A stretch of 64,000 nucleotides of DNA. It comes from Oceanimonas baumannii (lineage in GTDB: Bacteria > Pseudomonadota > Gammaproteobacteria > Enterobacterales > Aeromonadaceae). Where the stretch lies: NCBI RefSeq assembly GCF_002245495.1, contig NZ_NQJF01000009.1:124001-188000 (forward strand). The letters run 5' to 3'. Position numbers and translations under genes: made by a program. The notes beneath the pieces were generated by a model that worked only from the letters and a program-made list of their open reading frames with translations, was not told the DNA's origin and made no database searches. This document shows positions 19,098 to 29,355 of this stretch, piece by piece; positions within the stretch are counted from its first letter, which is position 1; every line of letters begins with the position of its first letter.

Positions 19098-19930
19098 GGC
19101 TTGCGTCCTCCCGCCAGCAAGTTAAGCGCCAGCACCAGCAGGAACACCGCCGCGATGGGTTGCAGCAATACCCAGGGTGCTTCATGGTAATAAGGCAACA
19201 GTTCGGTCATCATCAGGCCCAGCTCGGCAGTGGGCGGGCGCAGCCCTACACTGACAAAACCCAGAGCCGCAATGGCCAGAATGGCGGTGGCGGCACCAAA
19301 GGCACCCAGGGTCAGCACTACCGGGGCCAGCGCCGGCCACAGGTGGCGGCGAACAATGTAACCGGCACCGAAACCAAGCAGGCGCGAGGCCTCAATTTGC
19401 GGCGACGCCATCAGGGTGCGGGTGGTCAGGCGCACCACCCGGAAATATTCAATCCACAACACCAGGGCAATGCCCACATAAAGGGTCCAGAAGTTGCCCG
19501 GCGCAATGGCCACCAGCAGCAACACCAGCAACAAACCGGGCAGTGCCAGCAAGGTGTCGGCCAGCACCCCCAGGGTCCGGTCCACCCAGCCGCCACGCCA
19601 GCCGGCGAGCACCCCCAGTAACACGCCAGGCACGGCAGCGGTCAGCACCCCGAACAAAGACAAACCAAGAGACAGCTGCACCGCCGAACTCATGCGCGCC
19701 AGCATACTGCGACCCAGGTGATCGGTGCCCAGTGGCTCGGCCAGACTGGGCCCGGCCAGAATCTGGCTGTAATTCTGCCGGGCCGGGTCCAGCTCGGTCA
19801 GCAGCGGCAAGCCGATGCCAAACAGCGTCAGTGCCAGCAGCAGAGCAGCACCCAATCGCTGGCGGCGGTTTAAAAAACGACGGCCGGCAGCAGCAGCTAC
19901 CGGGGCGGCCAAGGTTGCAGTCCGGGTCAT
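19094..19930 (-). CDS. ABC importer permease, DppC/NikC type
   Basis: The 278-residue inner-membrane permease has an N-terminal helix, then GPSLAEPLGTDHLGRSMLAR, the standard DppC/NikC signature, and a five-helix core with the coupling EASRLLGFG loop. It pairs with the DppB/NikB-type permease whose stop overlaps its start by four bases. Together with the periplasmic binding protein and fused ATPase it makes a full importer. Confidence 0.9.
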   Translation of the reverse strand: MTRTATLAAPVAAAAGRRFLNRRQRLGAALLLALTLFGIGLPLLTELDPARQNYSQILAGPSLAEPLGTDHLGRSMLARMSSAVQLSLGLSLFGVLTAAVPGVLLGVLAGWRGGWVDRTLGVLADTLLALPGLLLVLLLVAIAPGNFWTLYVGIALVLWIEYFRVVRLTTRTLMASPQIEASRLLGFGAGYIVRRHLWPALAPVVLTLGAFGAATAILAIAALGFVSVGLRPPTAELGLMMTELLPYYHEAPWVLLQPIAAVFLLVLALNLLAGGRKP

Positions 19931-20862
19931 GCTTCCCTCCTTCTCGGATCAATACGGTGACAAAGCAGATCCACCAGGGCATTAAGCAGCACGAACATCA
20001 GTCCCAGTACCAGGGCGGTACCCTGGATCATGGGCACGTCCCGTGCCACGATGGCGTGCACCAGCGCGTGGCCGATACCGGGCCAGGCGAACAGGGTTTC
20101 CACCACCACCACACCTTCTATCAGATACACCAGCTGAATGGCCTGATGGGCCAGTACCGGCACCGCCACATTACGCAGGCCGTGCCGCAGAAACACCCGG
20201 CCTTCGCTCAGTCCCTTGGTACGGCCAAAAGCGTAATAGGCGGAGCCGGCCACCCCCTGCATGGCATTGCGGCTTACCCGGCAGGCGACCGCCGCCAGCC
20301 CCAGAGCCAGGGTCAGCGCCGGCAGCAGGGTATGGGCCGCACTACCATGGCCGGCCGCAGGCAACCAGCCCAGCTGCACCGCCAGCAGCATCACCAGCAG
20401 AATGCCGATCACGAACTGAGGCAAGGCCCGCAGCACCATGGCCAGCAGCAGGGTCAGCCGGTCGATCCGGCCACCGGGCCTGAGCCCGGCCAGGATGCCG
20501 AGCGGCGGGCCCAGCAACAGCGACAGCCCCACGGCGGCGGCGGCCAGTCTGAAGGAATGGCCCAGCTGATGACGCAGCTCATCGACCACGGCTTCGCCAC
20601 TCACCAACGAATGGCCCAGATCCAGCCGCAGCAAATCCCACAGCCAGCGACCCAGGGCCTGCCAGGCGGGCAGATCCAGGCCCAGTTCGGCACGCACGAC
20701 AGCGGCGGCGGCCGCATTCACATAGTCGTAGCCATAGCGGCCGGCAGCGATACGAAAGGCCATGTCTCCGGGCAGGGCATGGGTGAGGATATAGGTCAGC
20801 ACCCCCACCATCAGCGCCACCAGGGCAGCCTGCATCAACCGATAGCTCAATACTGGTATCAC
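19927..20862 (-). CDS. ABC importer permease, DppB/NikB type
   Basis: The 311-residue permease has the N-terminal helix with ALVALMVGVLTYILTHALPGD, an extended periplasmic loop, and the C-terminal LVYLIEGVVVVETLFAWPGIG signature of the DppB/NikB family. I place the start at GTG 20862, which overlaps the TGA of the binding protein gene (GTGA) and follows GAGGTGG; a second GTG at 20871 is possible. The tight overlaps show that the four genes are co-transcribed. Confidence 0.85.
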   Translation of the reverse strand: MIPVLSYRLMQAALVALMVGVLTYILTHALPGDMAFRIAAGRYGYDYVNAAAAAVVRAELGLDLPAWQALGRWLWDLLRLDLGHSLVSGEAVVDELRHQLGHSFRLAAAAVGLSLLLGPPLGILAGLRPGGRIDRLTLLLAMVLRALPQFVIGILLVMLLAVQLGWLPAAGHGSAAHTLLPALTLALGLAAVACRVSRNAMQGVAGSAYYAFGRTKGLSEGRVFLRHGLRNVAVPVLAHQAIQLVYLIEGVVVVETLFAWPGIGHALVHAIVARDVPMIQGTALVLGLMFVLLNALVDLLCHRIDPRRREA

Positions 20863-22379
20863 TGGGCCCACCTCATCTCGCTCACACGGTAGTTACGCTC
20901 AAAGGTATCGATGCGAAAACCTTCCACCTTGCTGGAAACGGCAGCGGTTTGCTGGTACCAGGCCACCGGGATCACCGGCAGTTGCTCATGCAGTATGCCG
21001 GCGGCCTCCCGGCGTAACCCGGCCACAACCTCGCCGTCGGTCTGTGTCAGCAGTTGCTGCAATATTTCGCCCAGACGCGGGGAATACCAGTTCATGGCAC
21101 CCCAGTCGCCGCCTTCCGGTCCGAAGTCCAGCAGCAAGGTACCGAGGGGATCCGGAATCAGGGCGAAGTTACGCGCCATCAGTCCCAGTTGCAGGCTGCC
21201 ATCCCGATGGCTGGCGGGAATTTCACTGGAGTTGGTGACATTGACCGTCAGCGCGACGCCCAGCTCGCGCCACTGTTCCTGCAGGGCAGTGGCCAGCAGC
21301 GGCAGCTCGGGCCGATCCGAAAAGGTGGTCATGGTCAGCGCAAAGGGCTCACCATTGCGGATGAGCATACCGTTGCCGTCCGCCTGCCAGCCCAGACCGG
21401 CCAGCAGCGCCCTGGCCTGGGTCAGATCCCGTTTTGCTCCGTCCACCTCCTTCAGGTGCCAGTCGGTCAGGGACGGCGGAAATAACTGCCCGGCCGCTGC
21501 CTCGGGAGTACGCAGCAGGGCCATGGCCATGCCGGTGCGATCCAGTGCCAGGCTCAGCGCCCGCCGTGCCTCAGGCTCGGCCAGAAAGGGGTGACCGGCG
21601 TTAACCTTAAGGGTCACGGTGCGGGGAATGGGCTCCGCCTGCACCTTGAGCCTGGGGTTACGCTGCAACCGGGCCTGACTGGCCGGATCCAGGGTAAACA
21701 CAACATCGGCATCACCGCTCTCGGCCAGCAGCGCGCGGGTCTCGCCCCGGCCTGCGGCCAGATACGTCACTCGTTCAATAGCCGGAGCCCCGCCCCAGTA
21801 ATCGTTGAAGGCGACGGCGATGAGTTTTTGCGGCATTTGCAGCTGCTCAATACGGTAGGGACCGGTGCCGATCACTTGCGTGGCGTCACCGGCCTCGTTG
21901 TAAGAAGCCGGTGCCAGGATCTGGGCTGAGCTGTGGGCCAGCACCGCCGGCAACGGTGCAAAGGGGCTGGTCAGGCGAATACGGACGGCTTCCTGTTCAG
22001 CAGCGATCTCCGCTATCGGTGCCTGGTTGAGCATGCCGGGTTTGGTCAGGGCCAGGCGCAGTGCACCGGCCACCGCCTCGGCGGTAAGTGCACTGCCGTC
22101 ATGAAAATACACCTCCGGGCGCAGGGCAAAGCGCCAGCTCAGTCGGTCGCCGGAAACCGTCCAGCCTTCGGCCAGACCGGCTTTGGGATGCCCCCTGTCA
22201 TCCACTTCCACCAGGGTTTCGCCGATCTGCAGCCGGGTGTAAACGTAACCGGCTTTGGCAGGATCGGTACTGCCAATCTCCCAGGGGGCAACAATATCGA
22301 GCACGCCTTCGGCGGCATGAGTGGAGGCGGAAACGGCCAGCAGGCCGACGCCAAACAGGGTGTGGCGGAAATGCATCAT
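20859..22379 (-). CDS. Periplasmic binding protein of a NikA/CntA-like ABC importer
   Basis: The 506-residue protein has a signal peptide (about residues 1-22, ending STHAA) and the fold of peptide/nickel binding proteins (SBP family 5): VEVDDRGHPKAGLAEGW, WRFALRPEVYFHDGSALTAE and VIGTGPYRIE. NikA and CntA relatives bind nickel-histidine or metallophore complexes; others bind peptides. It is the first gene of a four-gene operon and lies directly behind a Fur-like box, which favours a metal or metallophore ligand. The true ligand cannot be read from sequence. Confidence 0.85.
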   Translation of the reverse strand: MMHFRHTLFGVGLLAVSASTHAAEGVLDIVAPWEIGSTDPAKAGYVYTRLQIGETLVEVDDRGHPKAGLAEGWTVSGDRLSWRFALRPEVYFHDGSALTAEAVAGALRLALTKPGMLNQAPIAEIAAEQEAVRIRLTSPFAPLPAVLAHSSAQILAPASYNEAGDATQVIGTGPYRIEQLQMPQKLIAVAFNDYWGGAPAIERVTYLAAGRGETRALLAESGDADVVFTLDPASQARLQRNPRLKVQAEPIPRTVTLKVNAGHPFLAEPEARRALSLALDRTGMAMALLRTPEAAAGQLFPPSLTDWHLKEVDGAKRDLTQARALLAGLGWQADGNGMLIRNGEPFALTMTTFSDRPELPLLATALQEQWRELGVALTVNVTNSSEIPASHRDGSLQLGLMARNFALIPDPLGTLLLDFGPEGGDWGAMNWYSPRLGEILQQLLTQTDGEVVAGLRREAAGILHEQLPVIPVAWYQQTAAVSSKVEGFRIDTFERNYRVSEMRWAQ

Positions 22380-22398
22380 GGAGAAACCTGGATAAGAA

Positions 22399-22413
22399 TG
22401 AGAATGATTAATT
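22399..22413 (-). promoter_or_regulatory. Fur-like box and promoter of the ABC importer operon
   Basis: TGAGAATGATTAATT (plus strand) matches 10 of 14 fixed positions of the 7-1-7 Fur consensus TGATAATnATTATCA, and the context GATAAGAATGAGAATGATTA also fits the older hexamer view. A TATATT -10-like element (minus strand, 22421-22426) lies just upstream in the direction of transcription, so Fur binding would cover the start site. It begins 20 bases before the binding-protein ATG. Confidence 0.6.
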
Positions 22414-22544
22414 TAGTTATAATATAACATCACATTTCATCCTTATCGTCACCCCTGTTGCAAGCATTTTTTATTCACCAGGGTCTTTTTGGCGGTAACC
22501 TTAAGAAGCTAAGTTGATGGCAAATACATCAGGGAGAGTACAAG

Positions 22545-23084
22545 ATGAGAAAACTGTTCTGTGGTCTGTGCGGCCTGCTGCTGTGCCAGACCGCTACCGC
22601 AGCGGAACCAGACACCGGTGCCCTCTATGAACACCAGTTGGCCCGCTTGCATTCCGATGAAATCCTCGACATGCTCCAGTTTGCCGGCCAGCCGCTGCTG
22701 GTTGTGAACACCGCCAGCCATTGTGGTTTTACCGGCCAGTTTGAGGGGCTGGAAGCCCTGCATCAGCAATATAAGGATCAAGGCCTGAACGTGGTGGGAT
22801 TTCCGTCTAACGACTTTAAACAGGAGGCTAAAAGCGAGGAAGAGACAGCCAGAGTGTGCTTTCAGAACTTTGGCGTTAGCTTTGATATGGCGGCTCCGGT
22901 GAGCGTAAAAGGTGATGACGCCCATCCCATTTTCAAAGAGATCACCCGCCAGAGCGGCAAGCAACCACGCTGGAATTTTTACAAGTTCGTGATTGACCGC
23001 GATGGCCGGGTCACCGAGGTTTTCTCCAGCATTACCGGGCCGGACAGCAAACGCCTGAAGGCGGCGATTGAGAAGGTACTGTAA
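22545..23084 (+). CDS. Glutathione peroxidase-family protein, exported
   Basis: The 179-residue protein has an N-terminal signal peptide (about residues 1-20, ATAA) and the thioredoxin-fold glutathione peroxidase motifs: VVNTASHCGFTGQFEGLE with the peroxidatic Cys in place of selenocysteine, GFPSNDFKQE and the Trp-Asn pair in WNFYKFVIDRDG. It should reduce peroxides in the periplasm, most likely with thioredoxin-like donors. It is divergent from the ABC importer; the 165 bases between them carry the Fur-like box. Confidence 0.9.
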   Translation: MRKLFCGLCGLLLCQTATAAEPDTGALYEHQLARLHSDEILDMLQFAGQPLLVVNTASHCGFTGQFEGLEALHQQYKDQGLNVVGFPSNDFKQEAKSEEETARVCFQNFGVSFDMAAPVSVKGDDAHPIFKEITRQSGKQPRWNFYKFVIDRDGRVTEVFSSITGPDSKRLKAAIEKVL

Positions 23085-23401
23085 CGGGCCAAATTCATTA
23101 TTTCGTCACCTTCGCGAAGGAGCATCATCCCGCGCTGGCGGGGACGGGAGCGGAGGTCCATGACATACCGTACTGGACTCCCGCCTACGCGGGAGTGACG
23201 GAAAAAATATGCGGGAGGTGGCGGTAAAACATACGGAAGATGGAAGGAAAATATGCGGGGTGACGTACAAAATCCACCTCCTCCAACACCCGTTATACCG
23301 GCCTTAAGCTGGTATTTTTTGCCGGCAAGTTGCCTCGCATAGGAACACGAAGACGAAAAAAAGGGAGCACCTTGGTGCTCCCTTGTTGATCACTCTCCGG
23401 C
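23085..23401. repeat. Intergenic repeat region with 8-4-8 palindrome
   Basis: No gene is seen. At 23177-23196 there is a perfect ACTCCCGC-ctac-GCGGGAGT palindrome followed by GACGG. Upstream, CATCCCGCGCTGGCGGGGAC (about 23124-23144) looks like a related diverged copy. The geometry (8-base arms, 4-base loop, then GAC) equals that of the repeats at 174, 29407 and 46049. Confidence 0.65.
23354..23384 (-). terminator. Intrinsic terminator after the TerC/CBS gene
   Basis: Perfect stem AAGGGAGCACC-tt-GGTGCTCCCTT is followed on the minus strand by a run of seven T, about 20 bases beyond the stop at 23402. Confidence 0.85.
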
Positions 23402-24934
23402 TCAGGCAGCCAGCGGCGTGATACGCACCTGGGCAATGCGGAAGTCTTCCACTTCCGTTACTTCAAAGCGCAGATCTTCGTGCTCGAACACAGTGCCGGC
23501 TTCCGGCAGCTGGCCGGCCAGCGCCAGCAGCATACCCGCCAGGGTGGCGTATTCGTCATCCGGATCCACCAGCCCCTTGCGCGACAGCACCTGCTCAAGA
23601 TAGTGCAGATCCGTGCTGCCCTTTACCAGCCAGCCGTTATCTTCCGTAATCACTTCCGGATCTTCATCTTCGTCGAGAAACTCGCCGACAATGGCTTCCA
23701 GCAGGTCGTGTGGCGTAACCAGTCCCTGCACGGTACCAAACTCGTCATTTACCAGCACCATATTGCCCCGGGCATCGCGCAATACGTTAAGCAAACGAAT
23801 TACGCTGATACTGTCGGGAACAATAATCGGAGCGCCACCTTCGGCCAGCTCGGTCAGGGTTTTACCCGCCTTGAGACCAGTAATCAGATCCTTGGCTCGG
23901 ACCACACCCAAGAGATTATCAAGCTCACCATCGCACACCGGAAACTGGCTGTGGGATGAGCTCATCAGTTCCGCGACCTGTTCTTCCCGGGTGTCATTCA
24001 CATCAAGCCACACAATGTCGGAACGAGGGGTCATCACGGTGCGGATGGAACGTTCGGCCAGCGACAGTACACCACTGATCATATTGCGCTCTTCTTCTAC
24101 AAACCCCTGCGGATCACTTTGTTGAGCAGTGTCCTCCGACTCGTCTGCCGTTTTTCCCTTGCCGCCCATCAACCGGAAAATGGCGTCGGTGGTACGCTCA
24201 CGCAAGGGGCGATGAGATTCCTGCCGCACTTTATTGCGCTGAGCCAGCTGGTTAAAGAACTCGATCAGAATCGAGAAACCAATCGCCGCATATAGGTAGC
24301 CCTTGGGAATATGGAAGCCAAAGCCTTCCGCCACCAGGCTGAAACCTATCATCAGCAGGAAGCTCAAGCACAGTACCACCACAGTGGGGTGAGCATTCAC
24401 GAAGTCGGTCAGCGACTTGGACGCCGCCAGCATCACTACCATGGCCACCACCACGGCAATCATCATTACCGCCAGGTTATCTACCATACCTACGGCAGTA
24501 ATAATGGAGTCAAGCGAGAACACCGCATCCAGCACCAGGATCTGGGCAATCACCACGCCAAAGCCGGCATAAACGTTGCTGGTTTCTTCTTCGTGCATGT
24601 TACCTTCCAGCCGCTCATGCAGCTCGGAGGTAGCCTTGAACAGCAGAAACACACCACCGGCCATCAGAATCAGGTCCCGTCCGGAGAAACTGAGCTCTCC
24701 CAAAGTGATCAACGGTGCCGTCAGCGTGACCAGCCAGGACACGACACTGAGCAGGCCAAGACGCATCACCAGCGCCAGCGACAGCCCGATTATCCGCGCC
24801 TTTTCCCGCTGATGAGGCGGCAGTTTCTTCACCAGGATGGCAATAAACACCAGGTTGTCGATACCCAGTACGATTTCAAGAATAACCAGTGTCAGCAAAC
24901 CCGCCCACACAGACGGATCCATCAGGAATTCCAT
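23402..24934 (-). CDS. TerC-like membrane protein with CBS and transporter-associated domains (YegH/YoaE type)
   Basis: The 510-residue protein has an N-terminal TerC-type membrane domain of about seven helices ([16 protein letters not shown] at residues about 19-34; [15 protein letters not shown] later, each with acidic residues inside helices), then a pair of CBS domains (about 300-420; [12 protein letters not shown]) and a C-terminal CorC_HlyC transporter-associated domain. TerC relatives have been linked to manganese or other metal export; YegH and YoaE are uncharacterised. It is a single gene with its own terminator. Confidence 0.87.
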   Translation of the reverse strand: MEFLMDPSVWAGLLTLVILEIVLGIDNLVFIAILVKKLPPHQREKARIIGLSLALVMRLGLLSVVSWLVTLTAPLITLGELSFSGRDLILMAGGVFLLFKATSELHERLEGNMHEEETSNVYAGFGVVIAQILVLDAVFSLDSIITAVGMVDNLAVMMIAVVVAMVVMLAASKSLTDFVNAHPTVVVLCLSFLLMIGFSLVAEGFGFHIPKGYLYAAIGFSILIEFFNQLAQRNKVRQESHRPLRERTTDAIFRLMGGKGKTADESEDTAQQSDPQGFVEEERNMISGVLSLAERSIRTVMTPRSDIVWLDVNDTREEQVAELMSSSHSQFPVCDGELDNLLGVVRAKDLITGLKAGKTLTELAEGGAPIIVPDSISVIRLLNVLRDARGNMVLVNDEFGTVQGLVTPHDLLEAIVGEFLDEDEDPEVITEDNGWLVKGSTDLHYLEQVLSRKGLVDPDDEYATLAGMLLALAGQLPEAGTVFEHEDLRFEVTEVEDFRIAQVRITPLAA

Positions 24935-25252
24935 GTTTTACCTCGTTGAGAGAATGTGGTTAAGCAGATCAGCAAATAACGTGCGCCAGACCGGCACAGT
25001 GAGTATAGCCGTGACGACGGCAGGGTCGGAATAAAGCAGTGAACGCCGGGAACAGCAGAGAAAAGCGGGAGAAAGAAAGTTTGGTAATAGTGTGGTGCAA
25101 GCAACTTCGCGAGCAATCCATATCGTATACCGGCTTTTGACCGGACCTCTTGGTTAAAATGAAAGCACATAATAATCGTAAAAAATGCACAGGCAAGATT
25201 AATTTTTTATGACGACGGCAGCGATATTTTACTTCGCAGCCGTCGTGACAAA
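24935..25252. other. Intergenic stretch without a gene
   Basis: No supported gene. An imperfect inverted repeat, ACGACGGCAGCG / CGCAGCCGTCGT (about 25212-25247), lies just past the chemoreceptor stop but is not followed by a T-run in the direction of that gene. I looked for a manganese (yybP-ykoY) riboswitch before the TerC gene and did not find its signature. Confidence 0.5.
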
Positions 25253-26875
25253 TCAAACCCGGAAGTGCCCCACCTGATCCTGCAGCTGCTCAGCCAGCCT
25301 GGCCAGACTGCCACTGGAGTCGCGGGTTTGATCGGTGCCCACACTAACCTGCTGAGTAATATCGTTAATGTTGGTAATGTTGCGGTTAATTTCTTCTGCC
25401 ACCGCCGACTGTTGCTCGGCGGCACTGGCAATGCTGGCGTTCATGTCCCGAATGCGGGCTACCGCCGTGGTAATCTTTTCAAGCGCCTGGCGGGCCTCCT
25501 GTGCCGACTGTACACTGTCATAGGCCTGATTGCGTCCGGTTTGCATCACCGCAATGGCGTTGCGCGCGCCGTCCTGCAATTGACTGATCATGGCATGGAT
25601 TTCTGCGGTAGAGTTCTGGGTACGGCTGGCCAGATTGCGCACCTCATCCGCCACTACCGCAAATCCCCGCCCCTGCTCACCAGCCCGGGCCGCCTCTATG
25701 GCGGCGTTCAGCGCCAACAGGTTGGTCTGTTCGGCAATATCACGGATCACGCTCAGCACCGAGCTTATCTGTTCACTGTGTTCCCCCACCAACTCCATGG
25801 CATGAGCGGCTTTTTCCACCTCACCGGCCAGTTGCTCTATGCTGCGACCGGTATGTTCAACCACCCGGTTTCCCTCTTCGGTGGCATCATCCACCTGCAG
25901 CGCCGCATCAGATGCAGACAGGGCACTCTGGGCCACATCCTGCACAGTGGCAGTCATTTCATTCATGGCCGTCGCCACCTGCTCGGTTTCGGTATGTTGC
26001 TGCTGTACCGAGCCGGCAGACTGCTCGGTGATTTGTGCCAGCTGCTCAGCGGCGATGGTCACCTCACTGGTAGAATCCGTCACTTCTTTTACCAAGCGAT
26101 GGACCTTGTCCACAAACACATTCACACTGGTGGCCATGGCGGTCAGTTCGTCATTACCGCCCAGTTGCAGACGGCGGGTAAGATCACCATCGCCCGCAGC
26201 CAACTCATTGATCATGCGCTGAGTCAGCCCCAGCCGCTGGCGCAGACTACGGGAAATGCCCAGGTTGATCCCCAACACCACCAATACGGCCAGTGCACCG
26301 GCAATCAGTCCACGCATATAGGTATTATCAACCTGCAGCTGCATTTGCTCCCGGCTGCTCACTGCCTGCTGATGTTCACTGCTCATTAATGTATCCAGCT
26401 CGGTGCGAATGGCTCGCCAGGCCGGGTTTTCCGTGCGAGCCAGCAAACGGGCCGCCTCCAGCTGCTGATTATCAGCAGCCATGGCCAGTACCTGGTGGCG
26501 TGTCTGACTGACCGTTTGCCAGTGGCCGGCTATCAACGCCATGCCAGCCCTGGTAGATTCGCTGGCACCGGCTCCCGTGCTCAGAAACGCCATATCACGC
26601 TCAAACTCCGCCTGGGCCTCTTTTACCACCTGGTCGGCCATGGCCAGAGCGGGATTAAAGATTTTATTACGGCTGGCAATGCCCGCCAGCAGGCCGTTGC
26701 CATACATGCGGTTTAACGCATCCAGCCGGGGCTGGCTGACTTCCAGAAAGGCCACAAACGTATTTCGAACCTGCTGCACGCCATAAAGCGTTACCCCCAA
26801 CGCGCCGCCTATCAACACCAGGGTAAGCACAACCGAGGCAAATAACTTTGCCCGAATACTGGATAATGAAAACAT
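25253..26875 (-). CDS. Methyl-accepting chemotaxis protein
   Basis: The 540-residue chemoreceptor has a first membrane helix (about 10-32), a four-helix-bundle type periplasmic sensor domain, a second helix (about 187-208), a HAMP region and a long cytoplasmic signalling domain. The conserved hairpin tip is visible as [38 protein letters not shown] (here noted as a pattern across about residues 385-422). The product directs flagellar behaviour; the ligand is unknown. It lacks a C-terminal NWETF-type CheR tether. It stands alone, divergent from pxpA. Confidence 0.92.
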   Translation of the reverse strand: MFSLSSIRAKLFASVVLTLVLIGGALGVTLYGVQQVRNTFVAFLEVSQPRLDALNRMYGNGLLAGIASRNKIFNPALAMADQVVKEAQAEFERDMAFLSTGAGASESTRAGMALIAGHWQTVSQTRHQVLAMAADNQQLEAARLLARTENPAWRAIRTELDTLMSSEHQQAVSSREQMQLQVDNTYMRGLIAGALAVLVVLGINLGISRSLRQRLGLTQRMINELAAGDGDLTRRLQLGGNDELTAMATSVNVFVDKVHRLVKEVTDSTSEVTIAAEQLAQITEQSAGSVQQQHTETEQVATAMNEMTATVQDVAQSALSASDAALQVDDATEEGNRVVEHTGRSIEQLAGEVEKAAHAMELVGEHSEQISSVLSVIRDIAEQTNLLALNAAIEAARAGEQGRGFAVVADEVRNLASRTQNSTAEIHAMISQLQDGARNAIAVMQTGRNQAYDSVQSAQEARQALEKITTAVARIRDMNASIASAAEQQSAVAEEINRNITNINDITQQVSVGTDQTRDSSGSLARLAEQLQDQVGHFRV

Positions 26876-26989
26876 GGATGTCCCGCATTAGTCTGTAAAT
26901 TCTTTTACGCTTATCATGCCGTTAAAATAAGAAGATTAGTTTGATTTAGTCGACCCTTTAACCTTATTTAGGGTGATGAAGGAAAACAA

Positions 26990-27736
26990 ATGGCCAAATT
27001 ACTGCTGAATGCCGATATGGGAGAAAGCTTCGGTGCCTGGACCATGGGTCAGGACGAAGCCGTGATGCCCTTTGTGGATCTGGCTAATGTAGCCTGTGGC
27101 TTTCATGCCGCCGATCCCGATACCATGCGCCGCACCGTGCGCCTTGCCAGTACACACGGAGTCAAAGTCGGGGCTCACCCCGCGTATCCGGATCTGGTGG
27201 GCTTTGGCCGCCGTTCTCTGGCCTGCACCCCCGCCGAAGTGGAAAACCTAATGCTCTACCAGCTGGGAGCCCTCAGCGCCATCTGCCGGGCCGAAGGCAC
27301 GCAGTTGCACTACGTTAAGCCCCACGGGGCACTTTATAACGACATGATGAAAAATGAGGCCACCCTGGCGGCCATCATGGGTGCCCTGGCCGCCTTTGAG
27401 CCTGGTCTGCCACTGATGCTGATGGCCACCGCCAACCCGGAACCCGCACAAGCCCTGGCCGACCGGCACGGCATAACCCTCTGGTTTGAGGCCTTTGCCG
27501 ACCGCGCCTACGACTCCGCCGGTTTTCTGGTGCCCCGCAATCAGTTCGGTGCCGTGCATCATGCTCCCGAGGTTATTCTGGAGCAGGCCCGGCGCATTGC
27601 CACCGGAGAGCCCCTTACCACTATCAACGGCAGCCCGCTGACACTCACCGCCCATACCCTGTGCGTGCACGGCGACAACCCGGAGTCAATTGCCGCCGTG
27701 GCCGCCATCCGCCGTATGCTGGACGACCCGGCATGA
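26990..27736 (+). CDS. pxpA: 5-oxoprolinase subunit A (LamB/YcsF family)
   Basis: The 248-residue protein starts [19 protein letters not shown] and has [13 protein letters not shown] and [15 protein letters not shown], the conserved motifs of the LamB/YcsF family. PxpA with PxpB and PxpC opens 5-oxoproline (pyroglutamate), an unavoidable damage product of glutamine and glutamate, to glutamate using ATP. AAGGA lies before ATG. The TGA overlaps the ATG of pxpB (ATGA). Confidence 0.93.
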   Translation: MAKLLLNADMGESFGAWTMGQDEAVMPFVDLANVACGFHAADPDTMRRTVRLASTHGVKVGAHPAYPDLVGFGRRSLACTPAEVENLMLYQLGALSAICRAEGTQLHYVKPHGALYNDMMKNEATLAAIMGALAAFEPGLPLMLMATANPEPAQALADRHGITLWFEAFADRAYDSAGFLVPRNQFGAVHHAPEVILEQARRIATGEPLTTINGSPLTLTAHTLCVHGDNPESIAAVAAIRRMLDDPA

Positions 27737-28434
27737 ACCCCAGGCTGGAAAACGCCGGCCTCGACGCCTGGCTGGTGCGGCTGTTCGATGACATCGACGA
27801 AGCCAACATGAACTGGATCACAGCTCTGGTACAGGACTGCGAGCGAGCCTTTGGACCGCATTTAACCGACCTGGTGCCGTCCTACACCACCCTGCTGGTG
27901 CAGTTTGATCCATTCACCCTGGATCACGGAGAAGCCCGCCGGTTACTGCAAAGTCTGCTGGCCAGACTCACCCCGCTGGAAGACAACTCTCAAGACGAAG
28001 TAAAAATCCTGCCGGTGTGGTATCACCCCAGCGTAGGACCGGATCTTGCCCGGCTGGAACAACATACCCGCCTGAGTACCGAGCGGATAATCGAGCTGCA
28101 CAGTGGGCACACTTACCGGGTATTTGCCCTCGGTTTCGCTCCGGGCTTTGCCTTTATGGGCACTCTGCCCGCCGCGCTGGAAACACCCCGGCATAACAGC
28201 CCACGACCACGAGTGCCTGCCGGCAGCGTAGCCCTGGCCGGCCGCCAGACCTCCGCCTACCCCAACACCACTCCCGGTGGCTGGAACCTGATGGGGCGTA
28301 CGCCGGCCAGGCTGTTTAACCCTGCCAGCCAAAACCTGAGCCTGCTGCGAGTGGGCGACCGGGTGCGTTTTGAGCCGATCAGCCAAGGCGAATTCGAGCG
28401 GCTGGGCGGCGACACCACATCGATGGAAGCATAA
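27733..28434 (+). CDS. pxpB: 5-oxoprolinase subunit B
   Basis: The 233-residue protein has the KipI/allophanate-hydrolase subunit 1 pattern: [39 protein letters not shown] and [12 protein letters not shown]. It forms the catalytic complex with PxpA and PxpC. The start at 27733 (overlapping the pxpA stop) removes a non-homologous extension. Its TAA shares one base with the pxpC ATG, so the three genes are translationally coupled. Confidence 0.92.
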   Translation: MNPRLENAGLDAWLVRLFDDIDEANMNWITALVQDCERAFGPHLTDLVPSYTTLLVQFDPFTLDHGEARRLLQSLLARLTPLEDNSQDEVKILPVWYHPSVGPDLARLEQHTRLSTERIIELHSGHTYRVFALGFAPGFAFMGTLPAALETPRHNSPRPRVPAGSVALAGRQTSAYPNTTPGGWNLMGRTPARLFNPASQNLSLLRVGDRVRFEPISQGEFERLGGDTTSMEA

Positions 28435-29354
28435 TGAGCCTGCTTATTGAAAAACCGGGCCCACTCAGCACCCTGCAGGATGCCGGACGCTTTGGTGTGC
28501 GTCACTTGGGCGTGACCCAGGGGGGCCCGGCAGACCTGCATGCCTGGGCCTGGTCCAACTGGCTGGCCGGAAATGCCTGGGGAGCAGCGGCGCTGGAAGT
28601 GACCCTGGGTGGCTTAACACTAAGCGCACAGCAGCCCTGCCGGCTGGCAATAACCGGTGCCGATATGCAGGCGCAGGTTAATGGCCAGCCCCTGCCCCAC
28701 TGGCAGGGCGTTAATCTCAATAGTGGCGATACCCTGAGCCTCGGCATGGCCCGGGCTGGTATCCGAGCCTACCTGGCCGTGGCCGGTGGTTTTCAGGCCC
28801 CGCTGGTGCTGGGTAGTAGCGCCTGTGTAGTGCGGGACCACCTGGGTGGACACCAAGGTGACGGCCGTCCGCTGGCGGCCGGTGACACTCTGATATTTGA
28901 TGAAAAAATGCAGGGAAATGCGTTAAGCCGCCGTCTTCCGGCACAAGAAAAGCGCGATTATGATGACGAGCCCACGCTTGCACTGCTCCCCGGTGCTCAG
29001 TTCCGCCATTTTGATGATCACAGCCTGATCGAAGCATTAAACCGGCCGTGGACCGTGGATCCCCGTTCGGATCGTATGGGGATCCGACTGCAAGGATCTA
29101 TGTTGCACTGCAACATAGGATCGCTGATCTCGGAAGGACTGACCCTGGGAGCAGTGCAGGTGCCTCCGGATGGCCAGCCCATCGTATTACTGAACGACCG
29201 TCAAACTATTGGCGGTTACCCGCGACTCGGCACCCTTACCCCCTTGGCCTGCGCCCGTCTGGCCCAATGCCGTCCGGGCCAGACACTGCGGCTGTTCACC
29301 ATCACCGCAGGCGAGGCTCAGCAAGCTTATCGGGAATTCAGAGCACAGTTTTAA
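28434..29354 (+). CDS. pxpC: 5-oxoprolinase subunit C
   Basis: The 306-residue protein matches the KipA/allophanate-hydrolase subunit 2 family: GPLSTLQDAGRFGVRHLGV at the N-terminus, YLAVAGGF in the middle, RSDRMGIRLQG and PDGQPIVLLNDRQTIGGYP. It completes the pxpABC operon. The stop is followed within two bases by the tandem repeat array at 29356, and no terminator stands between. Confidence 0.92.
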   Translation: MSLLIEKPGPLSTLQDAGRFGVRHLGVTQGGPADLHAWAWSNWLAGNAWGAAALEVTLGGLTLSAQQPCRLAITGADMQAQVNGQPLPHWQGVNLNSGDTLSLGMARAGIRAYLAVAGGFQAPLVLGSSACVVRDHLGGHQGDGRPLAAGDTLIFDEKMQGNALSRRLPAQEKRDYDDEPTLALLPGAQFRHFDDHSLIEALNRPWTVDPRSDRMGIRLQGSMLHCNIGSLISEGLTLGAVQVPPDGQPIVLLNDRQTIGGYPRLGTLTPLACARLAQCRPGQTLRLFTITAGEAQQAYREFRAQF

Positions 29355-29355
29355 C

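Noticed and set aside
19543-20892. 449-codon plus-strand frame opposite the ABC permeases.
   Set aside because: His/Gln/Gly-rich shadow translation; both permeases on the other strand are clear.
24935-25252. Possible manganese (yybP-ykoY) riboswitch before the TerC-like gene.
   Set aside because: The conserved GGGGAGTAG and CCGGGG-type segments are not present.
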